Assembly: GCA_945285915.1 (NCBI GenBank)
Contig: CALYQL010000007.1
Span: 49,000 to 112,999, forward strand
Source of the DNA: an uncultured Bartonella sp.
GTDB taxonomy: Bacteria > Pseudomonadota > Alphaproteobacteria > Rhizobiales > Rhizobiaceae
DNA length: 64,000 nucleotides
Reading direction: 5' to 3'
Shown piece by piece: positions 1 through 8,928 of this stretch (positions are counted from its first letter, which is position 1; every line of letters starts with the position of its first letter). The notes below the pieces were generated by a model. The model searched no databases, was not told where the DNA came from, and was given only the letters and a program-made list of their open reading frames with translations. A program made the translations under genes and the position numbers.

Positions 1-1
1 T

Positions 2-994
2 GCTTTCTGTACGAGTTTTGCGCTTAAGACACTTCAATTAACAGAAGAAGATATAATTTATTCTGTCCCTAAATCTTTTTTTGGTTTTGGGATGGGGAAT
101 TCTTTGCTTTTTTCGGTATTTATGCGTTGTACTACTGTATTAGATCCTGAATGGCCGCAAGTAGAAAGAATAATAAGAATTATTTCTGAAACAAATGTCA
201 CTGTATTCTTTGGAGTTCCGACCATATATAGGGAGATCAGCAAACTTCCAGAATCCAATGTATTTGATAAAGTACGAATTTGTTTTGCAGCTGGTGCTCC
301 GCTCTCCTACAATATCGTGTGTAACTGGGCAAAAAAATACAACCATAGGATCTATAACGGTATTGGTTCGACTGAACTAGGACATGTATTTGCGTCTAAC
401 TACAATATCTCGAATGAGCTGGATAATTCGTGTGGAGTTATTTTGACAGGGTGGCAATACAAAATTCTAGATGTAAATAACGAACCCGTACCGCCTGGGG
501 AAAAAGGCGTTTTATTGGTAAAAGGAAAAGGTAAATTTAAAGGCTATTGGAAGGGATCTGGATTTGAATATAATAAAATTACCAGTGATGAGTGGTATCG
601 GACAGGGGATATATTTTCAATAGATAAAGACCAAGGTACCCTTATGTTTCATGGTAGAGAAGATGATCGCTTCAAGGTAAAAGGAAGATGGGTGAACCCT
701 ATAGAGGTTGAACATAGTATCACGAGTAGTTTTCCTGAGGTAGGAGAATGTTATACATGTCCTATTGAAGATGCGGAAGGCGATCAGCAATCAGTTTTGA
801 TAGTTCATGGCGATACTGGTGAGTTTGATTATGAAATGCAATTACGCTCAATACTTCATAATTATCAAAGACCTTCTCTCGTAATTCATCTAGAACAAAT
901 TCCTAAGAATTCAAACGGTAAACCAGACAGATCGGCGCTACGAGTGATAGCTCAGACAGCATTTGATGCAGATTTAGCGAAGAATAATATATGA
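2..994 (+). CDS. Benzoate-CoA ligase-like AMP-dependent synthetase, 5' end outside the window
   Basis: The reading frame is open from base 2, so the gene begins upstream of the window and about 331 C-terminal residues are visible. It fits the aryl-CoA ligase branch of the ANL superfamily, which activates an aromatic acid with ATP and transfers it to CoA. Visible family motifs are IGSTE (adenylate-forming core), WYRTGD, GREDDRFKVKGRWVNPIEVE (hinge and C-terminal domain) and NGKPDR near the end, which carries the expected catalytic lysine. It is followed after 218 bases by a thioesterase and a RidA-like gene on the same strand. Base composition is more AT-rich than the core genes further right. 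The acid used (benzoate, 2-aminobenzoate, salicylate) cannot be told from this fragment. Confidence 0.85.
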   Translation, partial: AFCTSFALKTLQLTEEDIIYSVPKSFFGFGMGNSLLFSVFMRCTTVLDPEWPQVERIIRIISETNVTVFFGVPTIYREISKLPESNVFDKVRICFAAGAPLSYNIVCNWAKKYNHRIYNGIGSTELGHVFASNYNISNELDNSCGVILTGWQYKILDVNNEPVPPGEKGVLLVKGKGKFKGYWKGSGFEYNKITSDEWYRTGDIFSIDKDQGTLMFHGREDDRFKVKGRWVNPIEVEHSITSSFPEVGECYTCPIEDAEGDQQSVLIVHGDTGEFDYEMQLRSILHNYQRPSLVIHLEQIPKNSNGKPDRSALRVIAQTAFDADLAKNNI

Positions 995-1212
995 TGTACG
1001 GAAAATAGTAAAAAATGTGATCACAAGAACGTTGATAAATCTTTATACGAAATGGTAGCATTTGAACTCACTTCGATAATTATATCTTTTGAACTTTCTT
1101 ATTTAATAAAGTTGGAATAATTACCGAAGTTACCCAAAAACATTGTTGAAATCGTGAATGTCTCTCAAACAAGGTTATTATAACAGTAGGCGTTATTTCA
1201 GAGGTTATTTAA

Positions 1213-1623
1213 ATGAGAAAGTTTAGTCGACAATATCGCATTCGATTTTCACATTGCGATCTCGCTGGTATCGCTTTTTATCCAGAACTTGTAAAGCTAA
1301 CAAATTGGGTTTTGGAGGATTGGTATTCAGAGATGGAGGAATCTTATCTAGATCTGTTAAATCATAGGAACATTGTAACGCCTGTTGTTAAGTTAGAATA
1401 TGAGTTTATTAAACCGATACGGTTAGAAGATGTTGTTGTAATGAATTTAGAAATTGTAAATATAGGACACTCTTCGGTATCTGTTCGAATAAACGCCGAT
1501 TGCAATAATAGTACTCATTTTCGCTGTTCCCAGACTATTGTACATGTGGATACAAAAACACAGAAAGCGATAGAAATACCTGAAGCTTTGCGCGCGAAGA
1601 TGGAGGTTTATAAAAATGAATGA
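1213..1623 (+). CDS. Acyl-CoA thioesterase, 4-hydroxybenzoyl-CoA thioesterase family
   Basis: This 136-residue protein has the single hotdog-fold length of the family. The active-site segment RFSHCDLAGIAFYPEL sits at residues 11-26, with the family's catalytic aspartate at D16. Such enzymes hydrolyse aromatic or short acyl-CoA thioesters in the cytoplasm. An AGAGG-like ribosome binding site lies a few bases before the ATG. The stop overlaps the start of the RidA-like gene by 8 bases, so the two are translationally coupled. Position behind an aryl-CoA ligase suggests it recycles CoA from a dead-end aryl-CoA or releases a product; the substrate is inferred only. Confidence 0.85.
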   Translation: MRKFSRQYRIRFSHCDLAGIAFYPELVKLTNWVLEDWYSEMEESYLDLLNHRNIVTPVVKLEYEFIKPIRLEDVVVMNLEIVNIGHSSVSVRINADCNNSTHFRCSQTIVHVDTKTQKAIEIPEALRAKMEVYKNE

Positions 1624-2014
1624 GATAATTTTACCCGATGGGTGGAAACGACCACGAGGCTATAGCAACGGGTTATTGAATACTGATAAAAACATTTTAT
1701 TCACATCTGGGCAATTTGGCTGGGATGAGAATGAGACTCTTGTGTCAACTGATTATGTTGCGCAGGTCAAACAAGTGTTGCTGAATATTGCAGAAATCAT
1801 TAGAAAATCTAACTTAAGTGTTAGTGATATTGTATTTCTTAGATGGTATATTACTGATGCAGATTTATTTTATAATAAATCTAAAGAAGTATCTTCTTTA
1901 TTCAAAGAAATAATAGGATTTTATCCACCAATGACTGCAATTTGTGTATCAAAATTGCTTGTCGAAGGTGCATTGGTTCAAGTTGAAGCTATCGCGATAA
2001 AAAGTAATTCTTAA
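1616..2014 (+). CDS. RidA/YjgF-family protein lacking the usual catalytic arginine
   Basis: The 132-residue protein has the YjgF/RidA fold signatures: FTSGQFGWDE near residues 30-39, and a C-terminal PPMTAICVSKLLVEGALVQVE segment. Archetypal RidA imine deaminases carry an arginine in this last motif (PxRxxVxV); here the position is methionine. That places it with the Rid subgroups without proven 2-aminoacrylate deaminase activity. It overlaps the thioesterase by 8 bases. In catabolic clusters Rid-like proteins often sit with aromatic-CoA genes and may act on enamine, imine or amino-muconate-type intermediates. That role is inference. Confidence 0.85.
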   Translation: MNEIILPDGWKRPRGYSNGLLNTDKNILFTSGQFGWDENETLVSTDYVAQVKQVLLNIAEIIRKSNLSVSDIVFLRWYITDADLFYNKSKEVSSLFKEIIGFYPPMTAICVSKLLVEGALVQVEAIAIKSNS

Positions 2015-2709
2015 ATTATAAATATATTTTATTAATTATTAAGAGATTGCGCTCAACGCATATATATACTGAATTGCATAACTAAGTGACAAAATCCAAT
2101 CTATAATTTGTCATGATAAAGTAAAAAGCAAAGGCATTACCCAAAAATGCCAATGTTAGAATTCGTCTTTCCACAAATGATTAGAAATTCTTTAAACACT
2201 CGCATCTTCCGATAATACGGATCTGTCTTACATTATTTATTGTCTCATTTTGACAGCGCAGGTGGAGGAGCCATTTGTCGACCCACATTTATCCGATGTT
2301 ATCAATGCGCTGTGTTTTTAGTTGCGTGCAGTTGGTAACAATATCAGTCAATTAATGCGAACCATAAACACTGGATCGCTCATCGCTGATAAAGAACCGG
2401 CATCACTGCCGGGCTCTCTTTATGTAACCACCAATTTATGTAACCACCAATGCTCTCGCCGACATTTATGCAGAAATGGTTGTGACACCAGGCATAGAAA
2501 ACACTCTATGATTGCGAAAATATTGATTGATAAGCGCAGATAGTGACGCTTCTTTATTCCGGTATTGAGAAAAGTTTTGGGGTTTTTGCGCAATATAATG
2601 AACGCCAAACCGATCAACGGAATGTTTCTCAAAGGTTATTGTGGTTTGATTTCTCGATGTTCACTTCTTGCGGCGGTTGGCGCGATCTCAATATAAGGGA
2701 CAGGAGCAT
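2015..2709. other. Decayed intergenic DNA, no intact gene
   Basis: This AT-rich stretch follows the RidA-like gene. I see no reading frame with family features; short frames at 2322-2543 (+) and 2420-2632 (-) look like chance. It holds one perfect tandem 16-bp duplication at 2419-2450. It is best read as eroded accessory DNA belonging to the same element as the remnants to its right. Confidence 0.5.
2419..2450. repeat. Perfect tandem duplication of 16 bp
   Basis: The unit tttatgtaaccaccaa occurs twice back to back with no mismatch (2419-2434 and 2435-2450). It lies in non-coding decayed DNA and is probably a replication-slippage duplication. Confidence 0.9.
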
Positions 2710-3116
2710 CTAAGTAGATGCAGTCTGGTGTAAGATTAAATATTTCACTTCAGGGGCACCAGTTTCAATGACGATGAAAGTTACGGCTCTTGCACTATTG
2801 TTCAGATTCGAAAGTTCGCCTAGCACCAATATCTTATGCTTGATTCAATCGACATTGAAAGACAGCTGTCTCTTGTTTTCCGTGTCTTTAACGGTCAAAT
2901 TGTTAAAAGGGGGTAGGCGATCAAATTCACCAATTTGATTGTAGTTGTCGGCATAAGATTGTCTGATATGGCCAATCTGTTTACGTCCACAATTTGCAGA
3001 ATGTGTTGGCTCGCCATTTTAGGTGCGACCATATTTATCAATGTTTTGTAAAATTTAAGCGAGTCGGCTCTAATTAAATAGCCTGTTTTGATGTTTCCCA
3101 AAGCCTGTTTTACCAT
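2710..3116 (-). pseudogene. Autotransporter passenger-domain remnant (frameshifted)
   Basis: On the minus strand one frame reads NNLTVKDTEN (about 2855), then an in-frame stop, then ILVLGELSN, TFIVIETGAPE and LILHQTAST to a stop at 2710. This follows the layout of the passenger end of pertactin/AIDA-type autotransporters: TLTV, then a Dkl(v)v.G element, then a tGa(e)P..LvqT element. The upstream frame 2895-3116 (residues KFYKTLINMV...) overlaps in another frame, implying a frameshift. No beta-barrel domain is recognisable downstream. Such surface proteins are common in Bartonella and Brucella. The match is a pattern judgement from short segments, so the family call is tentative; the decay itself is clear. 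Confidence 0.4.
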
Positions 3117-3194
3117 TGAAAATGCGTTTTTCCTACTGTTGATCTAATGTATGCGTTGAGCAGCACTTTTATCGTTTGAAATGGGGGAACGAAT

Positions 3195-3747
3195 GTCATC
3201 AAAATATAGTTGTTGCGCTCATAGCAGCGTAAAGGCTTTGTTTTGCTCCTCGTGAGGGGGGGGGAGCTCCTTAGATAAAGTCATAGGAGGCAGGTCTTCA
3301 ATAACATTGTTCTGAACTCTGCCTTCGCACAGTCGCTCATCAACCAGTCTATGCACTAAGACAGTTTTGTTCCTCCGCCGTTATTAATATCTAGGATCAA
3401 TGTCTCCAATCGATCTACCCGAATTATTGGTTCTGAAACCAATTCATGAGCTGGTTTGGAGCTATAGCACAATGCGTTTGCACGCGTTTGATTTCGTCAT
3501 ATTTTTTGGGGCAGCTTCGATGTAGCGGCCTTGGAACAGGGGTATCCAATAATGATTATCTGCACGCTCCAACACATCACGCTTTATCTGCACTCTGCAA
3601 GATCATCAGTTTTGAGTAAAAGTCTGATTTGAGGCTGTTTTTTGTCGAGTTCGACGACATCGATTGTTCGATGACGCTTATAGTAATAAGTAGCGCTACG
3701 CAATGTCAGGTATCTATCCCTTTTTTAAAATGATTTTTGCGGAGCAT
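3195..3747 (-). pseudogene. Phage-type tyrosine recombinase (integrase) N-terminal remnant, multiple frameshifts
   Basis: Reading the minus strand away from tRNA-Arg, collinear segments appear in shifting frames: DRYLTLRSATYYYKRH and DVVELDKKQPQIRLLLKTDD (3719-3600), then IKRDVLERADNHYW (about 3588-3545), then SKPAHELVSEPI and VDRLETLILD (3458-3395), then LPPMTLSKEL (about 3295-3266). This order matches the N-terminal arm-binding part of phage-type integrases: Y.rkR, slkT.d..eA..kRd.le..., then a TlS segment opening the core-binding domain. The catalytic domain (R..HR..Y) is absent. At least three frameshifts or stops are needed. It lies about 120 bases from the 3' end of tRNA-Arg, the usual place for an integrase of an element inserted in a tRNA gene. 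Confidence 0.7.
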
Positions 3748-3865
3748 GTCGTTTTTCAAATCTAATTCTGGCACAATTTATTGGACAAATTGGCGGATTA
3801 GAACATATGCCAAGAATATGCTTCAATCAGAACGCGATAAAATCATTATATGGGATTTGGGATAA

Positions 3866-3942
3866 TGGCGCACCCGAAGAGATTCGAACTCCTGACCCCC
3901 AGATTCGTAGTCTGGTGCTCTATCCAGCTGAGCTACGGGTGC
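3866..3942 (-). tRNA. tRNA-Arg (anticodon ACG)
   Basis: The 77-base minus-strand sequence folds as a cloverleaf. The acceptor arms GCACCCG/CGGGTGC pair fully, the anticodon stem CCAGA/TCTGG encloses CTACGAA with anticodon ACG, the T-loop is GTTCGAATC, and CCA is encoded. Its 3' end faces the integrase remnant and the accessory region to the left, so it is the likely attachment site of that element. Confidence 0.95.
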
Positions 3943-4057
3943 ATGTCTTATGATCTTTCTGATCAAGACATGCGTTTCCTAATTGGTTCGTTGAAAAAAT
4001 GCAAGAGGAGATTTATTTTTTTTGAAACATAAATCGTATTTATGTGAAAAAACAATA

Positions 4058-5572
4058 TTAAGTTGTCGTTCTATGTCCATTTTTCCGCCATTCATTAAGT
4101 GAAGCGGATGTATCTGGAATACGGATTTCAAAATGTGCACCTTTGCATTCATCATCGAGCAGTTTGATTGTTCCGCCATGGGCATGGATAAGCTCTTCAC
4201 AAATTGTGAGTCCTAAACCCGTACCATGAAGGCTAGTAGATCCTTGAAATGGCGTGAATAGATGCTGTTTCGCCTGTTCTGGTAAACCCGGACCTGTATC
4301 ATCTACATTGATAACCGTGCATGCACCGATCCGTTCTGCACGGATTGATATTTGTTTATAGTTGTATTCATTATCGTCATGTTCAACCATTGCCTGGATG
4401 GCGTTACGACAAAGGTTTGTAATTACGCGGTGCAGTTGCTCGCTATCTGCGTCAACCATAATATCATCAGCAACCAAATTGCAAAAAGTTACCTGATCCG
4501 AACCGGGGATAGTCAGCGATTCATAGACATCATCAACAAGGTTGCGTAAAGCAAATCTTTCCCTTTTGGGCGCTGCTTCCTGCGTGCGTCCGTAACTAAT
4601 AACGCTTTGACTATAAATCACAGCACGATCAATTGCCTTGATAAGTTTTGGCGCAATTTTTTGCACCATCGGATCTTTTGCATCAGATAAATGGTCGGAC
4701 ATAAGCTGGGCAGATGCCAAAATGTTACGCATGTCATGATTTATTTTTGACACAGCCAGACCCAAATTAGCCAAATGTTTCTGATGCGCATAACTTTTTT
4801 GTAATTCGCTTTCAATAACAGAAATCCGTCGTTGTGTTAAACCAAGTTCATCCCGACGGGTTTCAGGCACCATAATCCTACTTGGGTTGTGCGGCTCGAT
4901 AACAAAATCAAGCATATTCATATATATTTTTTGTAGCGGGCGCACCAAAAGTTCATGGATAATGAGATAGATTAAAGTTGCTGCGACAATGGCAATTGTA
5001 ATCGAAATAACAAAGAAATGCCAAGTGAACTGTATCATCGCATCACGAAGATGATTATCCGATATGGTCACTTCCAGTTTCATATCGGTGCCATCAATTG
5101 GTCCACGGACAAGCAGCGTCTTATTGCCACCAAAATACAGCGTTGTTAATGAATCGAGCAGTGCCTTAGTTTCGCTATAGGTTGATAGGTCGATGATTTC
5201 GTCAATTTGTCGTAACTTGCTGCTACTTGCCAATTCTCGTTTATTGGATCCATCTATAACGCTTATTGCAAGGGCATCTGTAGAAAATAAAACTTCATTC
5301 TTCAGTTCATCACCGATTGCGACATTGGGTGATTCCGCCAGTATAAGGCTTATAGCTTTAGCTGATTGGTGACGTTCTTCCAGCCAACTTTGCTGCATAC
5401 TTGCAATCGCAGGCATAAAAATCAGAATTTCTGTGATGAAAACAGATAATGTAATTAAAAGCAGTAGCCGCGTGCGCATACGGTAATAGACAGGAATCTT
5501 GTCATGATCGCTGTGCAACGCCATGCCTGCAGGCACAGAAAATTCTTTATTTTTTATATCCTCTGTGGCCAT
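4058..5572 (-). CDS. Membrane sensor histidine kinase (orphan)
   Basis: The 504-residue protein has a short cytoplasmic N-terminus, two membrane segments (about 33-57 and 185-208) around a 125-residue periplasmic sensor region, a HAMP-like linker, and a DHp helix with the phospho-accepting histidine in KINHDMRN (H279). The ATPase domain shows an N box (NLCRNAIQAM, N390), DTGPG (425-429) and GTGLGL (450-455). It autophosphorylates in response to an unknown periplasmic or membrane signal. No response regulator lies beside it, so its partner is encoded elsewhere. The neighbours are tRNA-Arg and pgi. The ATG has a GGA motif six bases upstream. Confidence 0.92.
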   Translation of the reverse strand: MATEDIKNKEFSVPAGMALHSDHDKIPVYYRMRTRLLLLITLSVFITEILIFMPAIASMQQSWLEERHQSAKAISLILAESPNVAIGDELKNEVLFSTDALAISVIDGSNKRELASSSKLRQIDEIIDLSTYSETKALLDSLTTLYFGGNKTLLVRGPIDGTDMKLEVTISDNHLRDAMIQFTWHFFVISITIAIVAATLIYLIIHELLVRPLQKIYMNMLDFVIEPHNPSRIMVPETRRDELGLTQRRISVIESELQKSYAHQKHLANLGLAVSKINHDMRNILASAQLMSDHLSDAKDPMVQKIAPKLIKAIDRAVIYSQSVISYGRTQEAAPKRERFALRNLVDDVYESLTIPGSDQVTFCNLVADDIMVDADSEQLHRVITNLCRNAIQAMVEHDDNEYNYKQISIRAERIGACTVINVDDTGPGLPEQAKQHLFTPFQGSTSLHGTGLGLTICEELIHAHGGTIKLLDDECKGAHFEIRIPDTSASLNEWRKNGHRTTT

Positions 5573-6206
5573 GCAGAATCCATAATGAAGATGTATTGAT
5601 CTATATCAGTTACTATAATTATTATTTTATAAAGATCTATTATTCAGGATAAATTTTTCGTGCCATTTTATAAAACAGTGTCATAAGAATGATTACGAGA
5701 TCAAAATCCATTTCTAGTTCTATTATATTTTCCATCATATAGTGATGTCTATTTCCACTGTTTAGAGGGTAATAGTTAGAAATAAAAAAAATATTGTCGG
5801 TTTGAAAAATATGGTTGGAAAACCAACAGGTTAATATGGTAAAAATTATCGTGAGTTTTATGATTTCCTGAAAAATCCGGTATCACTGTGTTTAAATCAA
5901 CCGACCGAATGGCAATTACGTTTTTGCCCTGTTGTCTTTAATTAATAAAATAAGCATATAAACTTGTCTTTTCAGGAAGCGAATGAACTGTAAGCTATTT
6001 AAAAAACAAGTCGTTCCAATCACTTATTTTTACAATATGTATTGTTTTAACTATATGTTTTTAAAAGGTAAAAATACATAAAGAGGTGTTTGTTTGTTTA
6101 AGTGTGAAAAGATATAAAAACAAAAATCGGTAATTCTGTTTTTTTCTCTTTTCCTTATATAAATTTCATCTTAGATTCTTCAAACATATTTTAAGGAGAA
6201 ATCATT
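5573..6206. other. Long AT-rich intergenic region between divergent genes
   Basis: This 634-base stretch separates the divergently transcribed histidine kinase and pgi and must hold both promoters. I find no gene. It contains an inverted repeat pair, ttcctgaaaa at 5865-5874 and its complement at 5969-5978, plus a small perfect hairpin gttgg-aaaa-ccaac near 5813. The pgi ribosome binding site AAGGAG lies just before its ATG. No function is proposed for the repeats. Confidence 0.5.
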
Positions 6207-7853
6207 ATGGCTCGCAATGAAGAGACTTTTCAGTTGGCATTGGACGCTTTAAAAAACCATGCTTTAACGGCAGGGCGAGACATACGTAAACTTTTTAGCG
6301 CAGATCCAGAACGTTTTGATCATTTTTCTGCCGTGATGGATGATTTGTTATTGGATTATTCCAAATGCTGCGTCACAACAGAAACCATGACATTGCTCAA
6401 TAATCTTGTTACAGCAGCTGATGTTGCCGGTAGACGTGACGCGATGTATCGTGGTGATATTATCAATACGACAGAAAATCGAGCCGTTCTTCACGTTGCT
6501 TTGCGTGCGCCAAAAGATGCAGTTATTGAATTGGGCGATAGGAATGTTGTTGCCGATGTGCATGATGTTCTATCCCGTATGGAAAAATTCGCGGAAGCTG
6601 TACGCGATGGAACCTTTACCGGTGAGCATGGCGATAAAATAACGGATATTGTCAATATTGGTATCGGAGGGTCCGATTTAGGACCCAAAATGGTGACATT
6701 GGCTTTGCGTCCTTATCATGATGGACCACGTTGTCACTTCGTTTCCAATGTCGATAGTGCGCATATTGTTGATACACTTGCAAACTTAAATCCTGCAACA
6801 ACGCTCATCATTGTGGCATCAAAAACATTTACCACGGCGGAAACCATGACAAATGCCAGAGTTGCCCGCCAATGGATTAGCGATGCCTTGGGAGAATTGG
6901 CCGTTTCAAAACATTTTGCCGCTGTTTCTACTGCACTCGATAAAGTTGCTGATTTTGGTATTGATAGTGCCCGCGTATTTGGCTTTTGGAATTGGGTTGG
7001 TGGACGCTATTCTGTGTGGTCTGCCATTGGTTTACCAGTTATGTTGGCAATTGGTGGCGCTCAATTTGAGCGTTTTCTTGCTGGCGCACACGCTATGGAT
7101 ATGCATTTTAAGGATGCGCCTTTGCACACCAATTTACCAATGATTTTGGGCATGTTGGGATTTTGGCATCGGGTCGTCTGTGGTTATTCGACAAGGGCAA
7201 TAATCCCTTATGAAGAAAGATTATCGCGTTTTCCTGCCTATCTGCAACAATTGGATATGGAATCAAACGGCAAGCATGTAACGCTTGATAGTATGCCGGT
7301 AGCAACACCGACAGGACCAATTGTTTGGGGTGAACCGGGAACCAATGGGCAACACGCTTTTTTCCAACTTTTGCATCAGGGAACGGATATAATACCTGTT
7401 GAATTTATAATGGCGGTGAATGGACACGAGCCGAATTTGCAACGCCAGCATAGTATGTTGGTATCCAATTGTTTGGCACAATCGGAAGCATTGATGAGGG
7501 GGCGTTCACCAGAGGAAGCAAAAGCAATGATGCTTAAAAATGGTATGGATGACATTGCCGCTGAGAACTTGAGCTTGCATAGAAGTTTTGAAGGTAACAG
7601 ACCAAGCATTACACTTGTTCATGATAAATTGACGCCTTTTACATTAGGTCGTCTTATTGCGCTTTATGAACATCGCGTTTTTGTAGAAGGTGCCTTAATG
7701 AATATCAATTCCTTTGACCAATGGGGCGTCGAACTGGGTAAAGAACTTGCAAATGAGTTGTTGCCTATGGTTTCTGGTGAGGCAAAGGCTGAAAATCGCG
7801 ATAGCTCGACGTTGGGGCTTATTTCGCATGTTCTAACGCATCGCAGCCGCTAA
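6207..7853 (+). CDS. pgi: Glucose-6-phosphate isomerase
   Basis: The enzyme interconverts glucose-6-phosphate and fructose-6-phosphate in the cytoplasm, linking glycolysis/gluconeogenesis with the pentose-phosphate and Entner-Doudoroff routes. The 548-residue length is standard. Visible signatures are [12 protein letters not shown] near residues 151-162 (sugar-phosphate binding), [11 protein letters not shown], and [18 protein letters not shown] near the C-terminus (PGI signature 2). The start has a clear AAGGAGAAATCATT leader. It is monocistronic, and no strong terminator follows; only a weak hairpin is seen near 7886-7912. Confidence 0.97.
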   Translation: MARNEETFQLALDALKNHALTAGRDIRKLFSADPERFDHFSAVMDDLLLDYSKCCVTTETMTLLNNLVTAADVAGRRDAMYRGDIINTTENRAVLHVALRAPKDAVIELGDRNVVADVHDVLSRMEKFAEAVRDGTFTGEHGDKITDIVNIGIGGSDLGPKMVTLALRPYHDGPRCHFVSNVDSAHIVDTLANLNPATTLIIVASKTFTTAETMTNARVARQWISDALGELAVSKHFAAVSTALDKVADFGIDSARVFGFWNWVGGRYSVWSAIGLPVMLAIGGAQFERFLAGAHAMDMHFKDAPLHTNLPMILGMLGFWHRVVCGYSTRAIIPYEERLSRFPAYLQQLDMESNGKHVTLDSMPVATPTGPIVWGEPGTNGQHAFFQLLHQGTDIIPVEFIMAVNGHEPNLQRQHSMLVSNCLAQSEALMRGRSPEEAKAMMLKNGMDDIAAENLSLHRSFEGNRPSITLVHDKLTPFTLGRLIALYEHRVFVEGALMNINSFDQWGVELGKELANELLPMVSGEAKAENRDSSTLGLISHVLTHRSR

Positions 7854-8122
7854 ATTGCTGCCGCTGATATGTGACAGATTATGATGGCGGCCTCTCTCAA
7901 TGAGGTCGGCTTATCATTCATTGACTTGCCACTAAAATGCCCAAGCAAAAGACTGCTTGTTGTTTGATAATTAGTATTTGTGGTGCGCAAGAACGTGAAA
8001 TGCAATATCATGTGCGGTGAATGCAATTATCATATCGACATTGTTTGTTTACTGATTAATCATTTGTGATGTTGTCGATGATTGATGCCGTATTATAATT
8101 GCATAAGGATGAACTGAAAATT

Positions 8123-8746
8123 CTATTTATCTGTTTTTTTGCGGAAGGCAGATGTTTGGGTTAAAATCAGCTTCTTTCCAAGTTGGTTGAGATCAAAGGC
8201 TTTTTCCGAATTCAACCATTCATGCAGCATACCGACAACGATGGAAACAAGAACGCGGGCGGCATCTTGTGGTGACCAATCATCAGCAAGCATTTGCCGG
8301 GATTGGGCAACGTGAAATAATCGGACGAACAAATCCAACATGCCTGCATGTGCTTTGCGCAAACGAAATATGACTTCTGAAAATTCTTCCACATATTCAC
8401 AACGCAAGGTAATGATTGTCATGACGCGCTGCTGATGGTCGTCTTCAACAAATCGCTCTAAACAAGAACAGGCAGAATTTTCCAATACATCTATTGGATT
8501 CACCGAATCATTTCTTTTTACTTCGTCAATCAGCTCTTCTTGGGGAAATTTTATCCGGTCGATAATGGCATTATAGATGGCAAGTTTGTCACGAAAATGA
8601 AAATAGATTGCGCCGCGTGTAACACCGGCACGCTTGGCAATATCATTGAGAGACGTTTGCGAAACGCCTTTATCCAAAAAAACAAGCTCAGCAGCATCAA
8701 GAATAGTTTCCCGCGTTTCTGCCGCAGCGGATTTTGTCCGTCGCAT
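8123..8746 (-). CDS. TetR/AcrR-family repressor of the adjacent RND efflux operon
   Basis: The 207-residue protein has the TetR N-terminal helix-turn-helix (DIAKRAGVTRGAIYFHFRDK, about residues 41-60) and a helical ligand-binding C-terminal domain. It is transcribed divergently from the acrAB-type operon. The shared 182-base spacer carries an inverted repeat that resembles the E. coli AcrR operator. It is the counterpart of AcrR in enterobacteria and BepR in Brucella, and most likely represses the pump and itself until a hydrophobic ligand binds. The family is certain; the target is inferred from position and operator. Confidence 0.9.
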   Translation of the reverse strand: MRRTKSAAAETRETILDAAELVFLDKGVSQTSLNDIAKRAGVTRGAIYFHFRDKLAIYNAIIDRIKFPQEELIDEVKRNDSVNPIDVLENSACSCLERFVEDDHQQRVMTIITLRCEYVEEFSEVIFRLRKAHAGMLDLFVRLFHVAQSRQMLADDWSPQDAARVLVSIVVGMLHEWLNSEKAFDLNQLGKKLILTQTSAFRKKTDK

Positions 8747-8867
8747 ATATTCAGTTCCCCTTGACGATCACGTTAATCTTAACGGAAAAACGAATGATCT
8801 ATGTTGCAACTTGGTTGTGACGCCATAATATTACTGATATTATATGTTTATGAGCCATTTGGCTATT

Positions 8868-8887
8868 TACATTCATTCATGTATGTA
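8868..8887. promoter_or_regulatory. AcrR-like operator in the efflux divergon
   Basis: The 20-base sequence tacattcattcatgtatgta has half-sites TACAT and GTATGTA. It resembles, from memory, the E. coli AcrR site (TACATACATT...GAATGTATGTA). It lies 42 bases before the start of the membrane fusion gene and about 120 bases from the repressor start, where it could block both promoters. Confidence 0.6.
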
Positions 8888-8928
8888 TATTTTACCGGAC
8901 ACGAATAAAAATCAAGGTCTGACACCAT

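Noticed and set aside
2322..2632. Short frames on both strands in the decayed tract
   Set aside because: No domain features, overlap each other, and one contains the tandem duplication.
7886..7912. Hairpin after pgi as a terminator
   Set aside because: Only about seven pairs with a G-U and no T-run.
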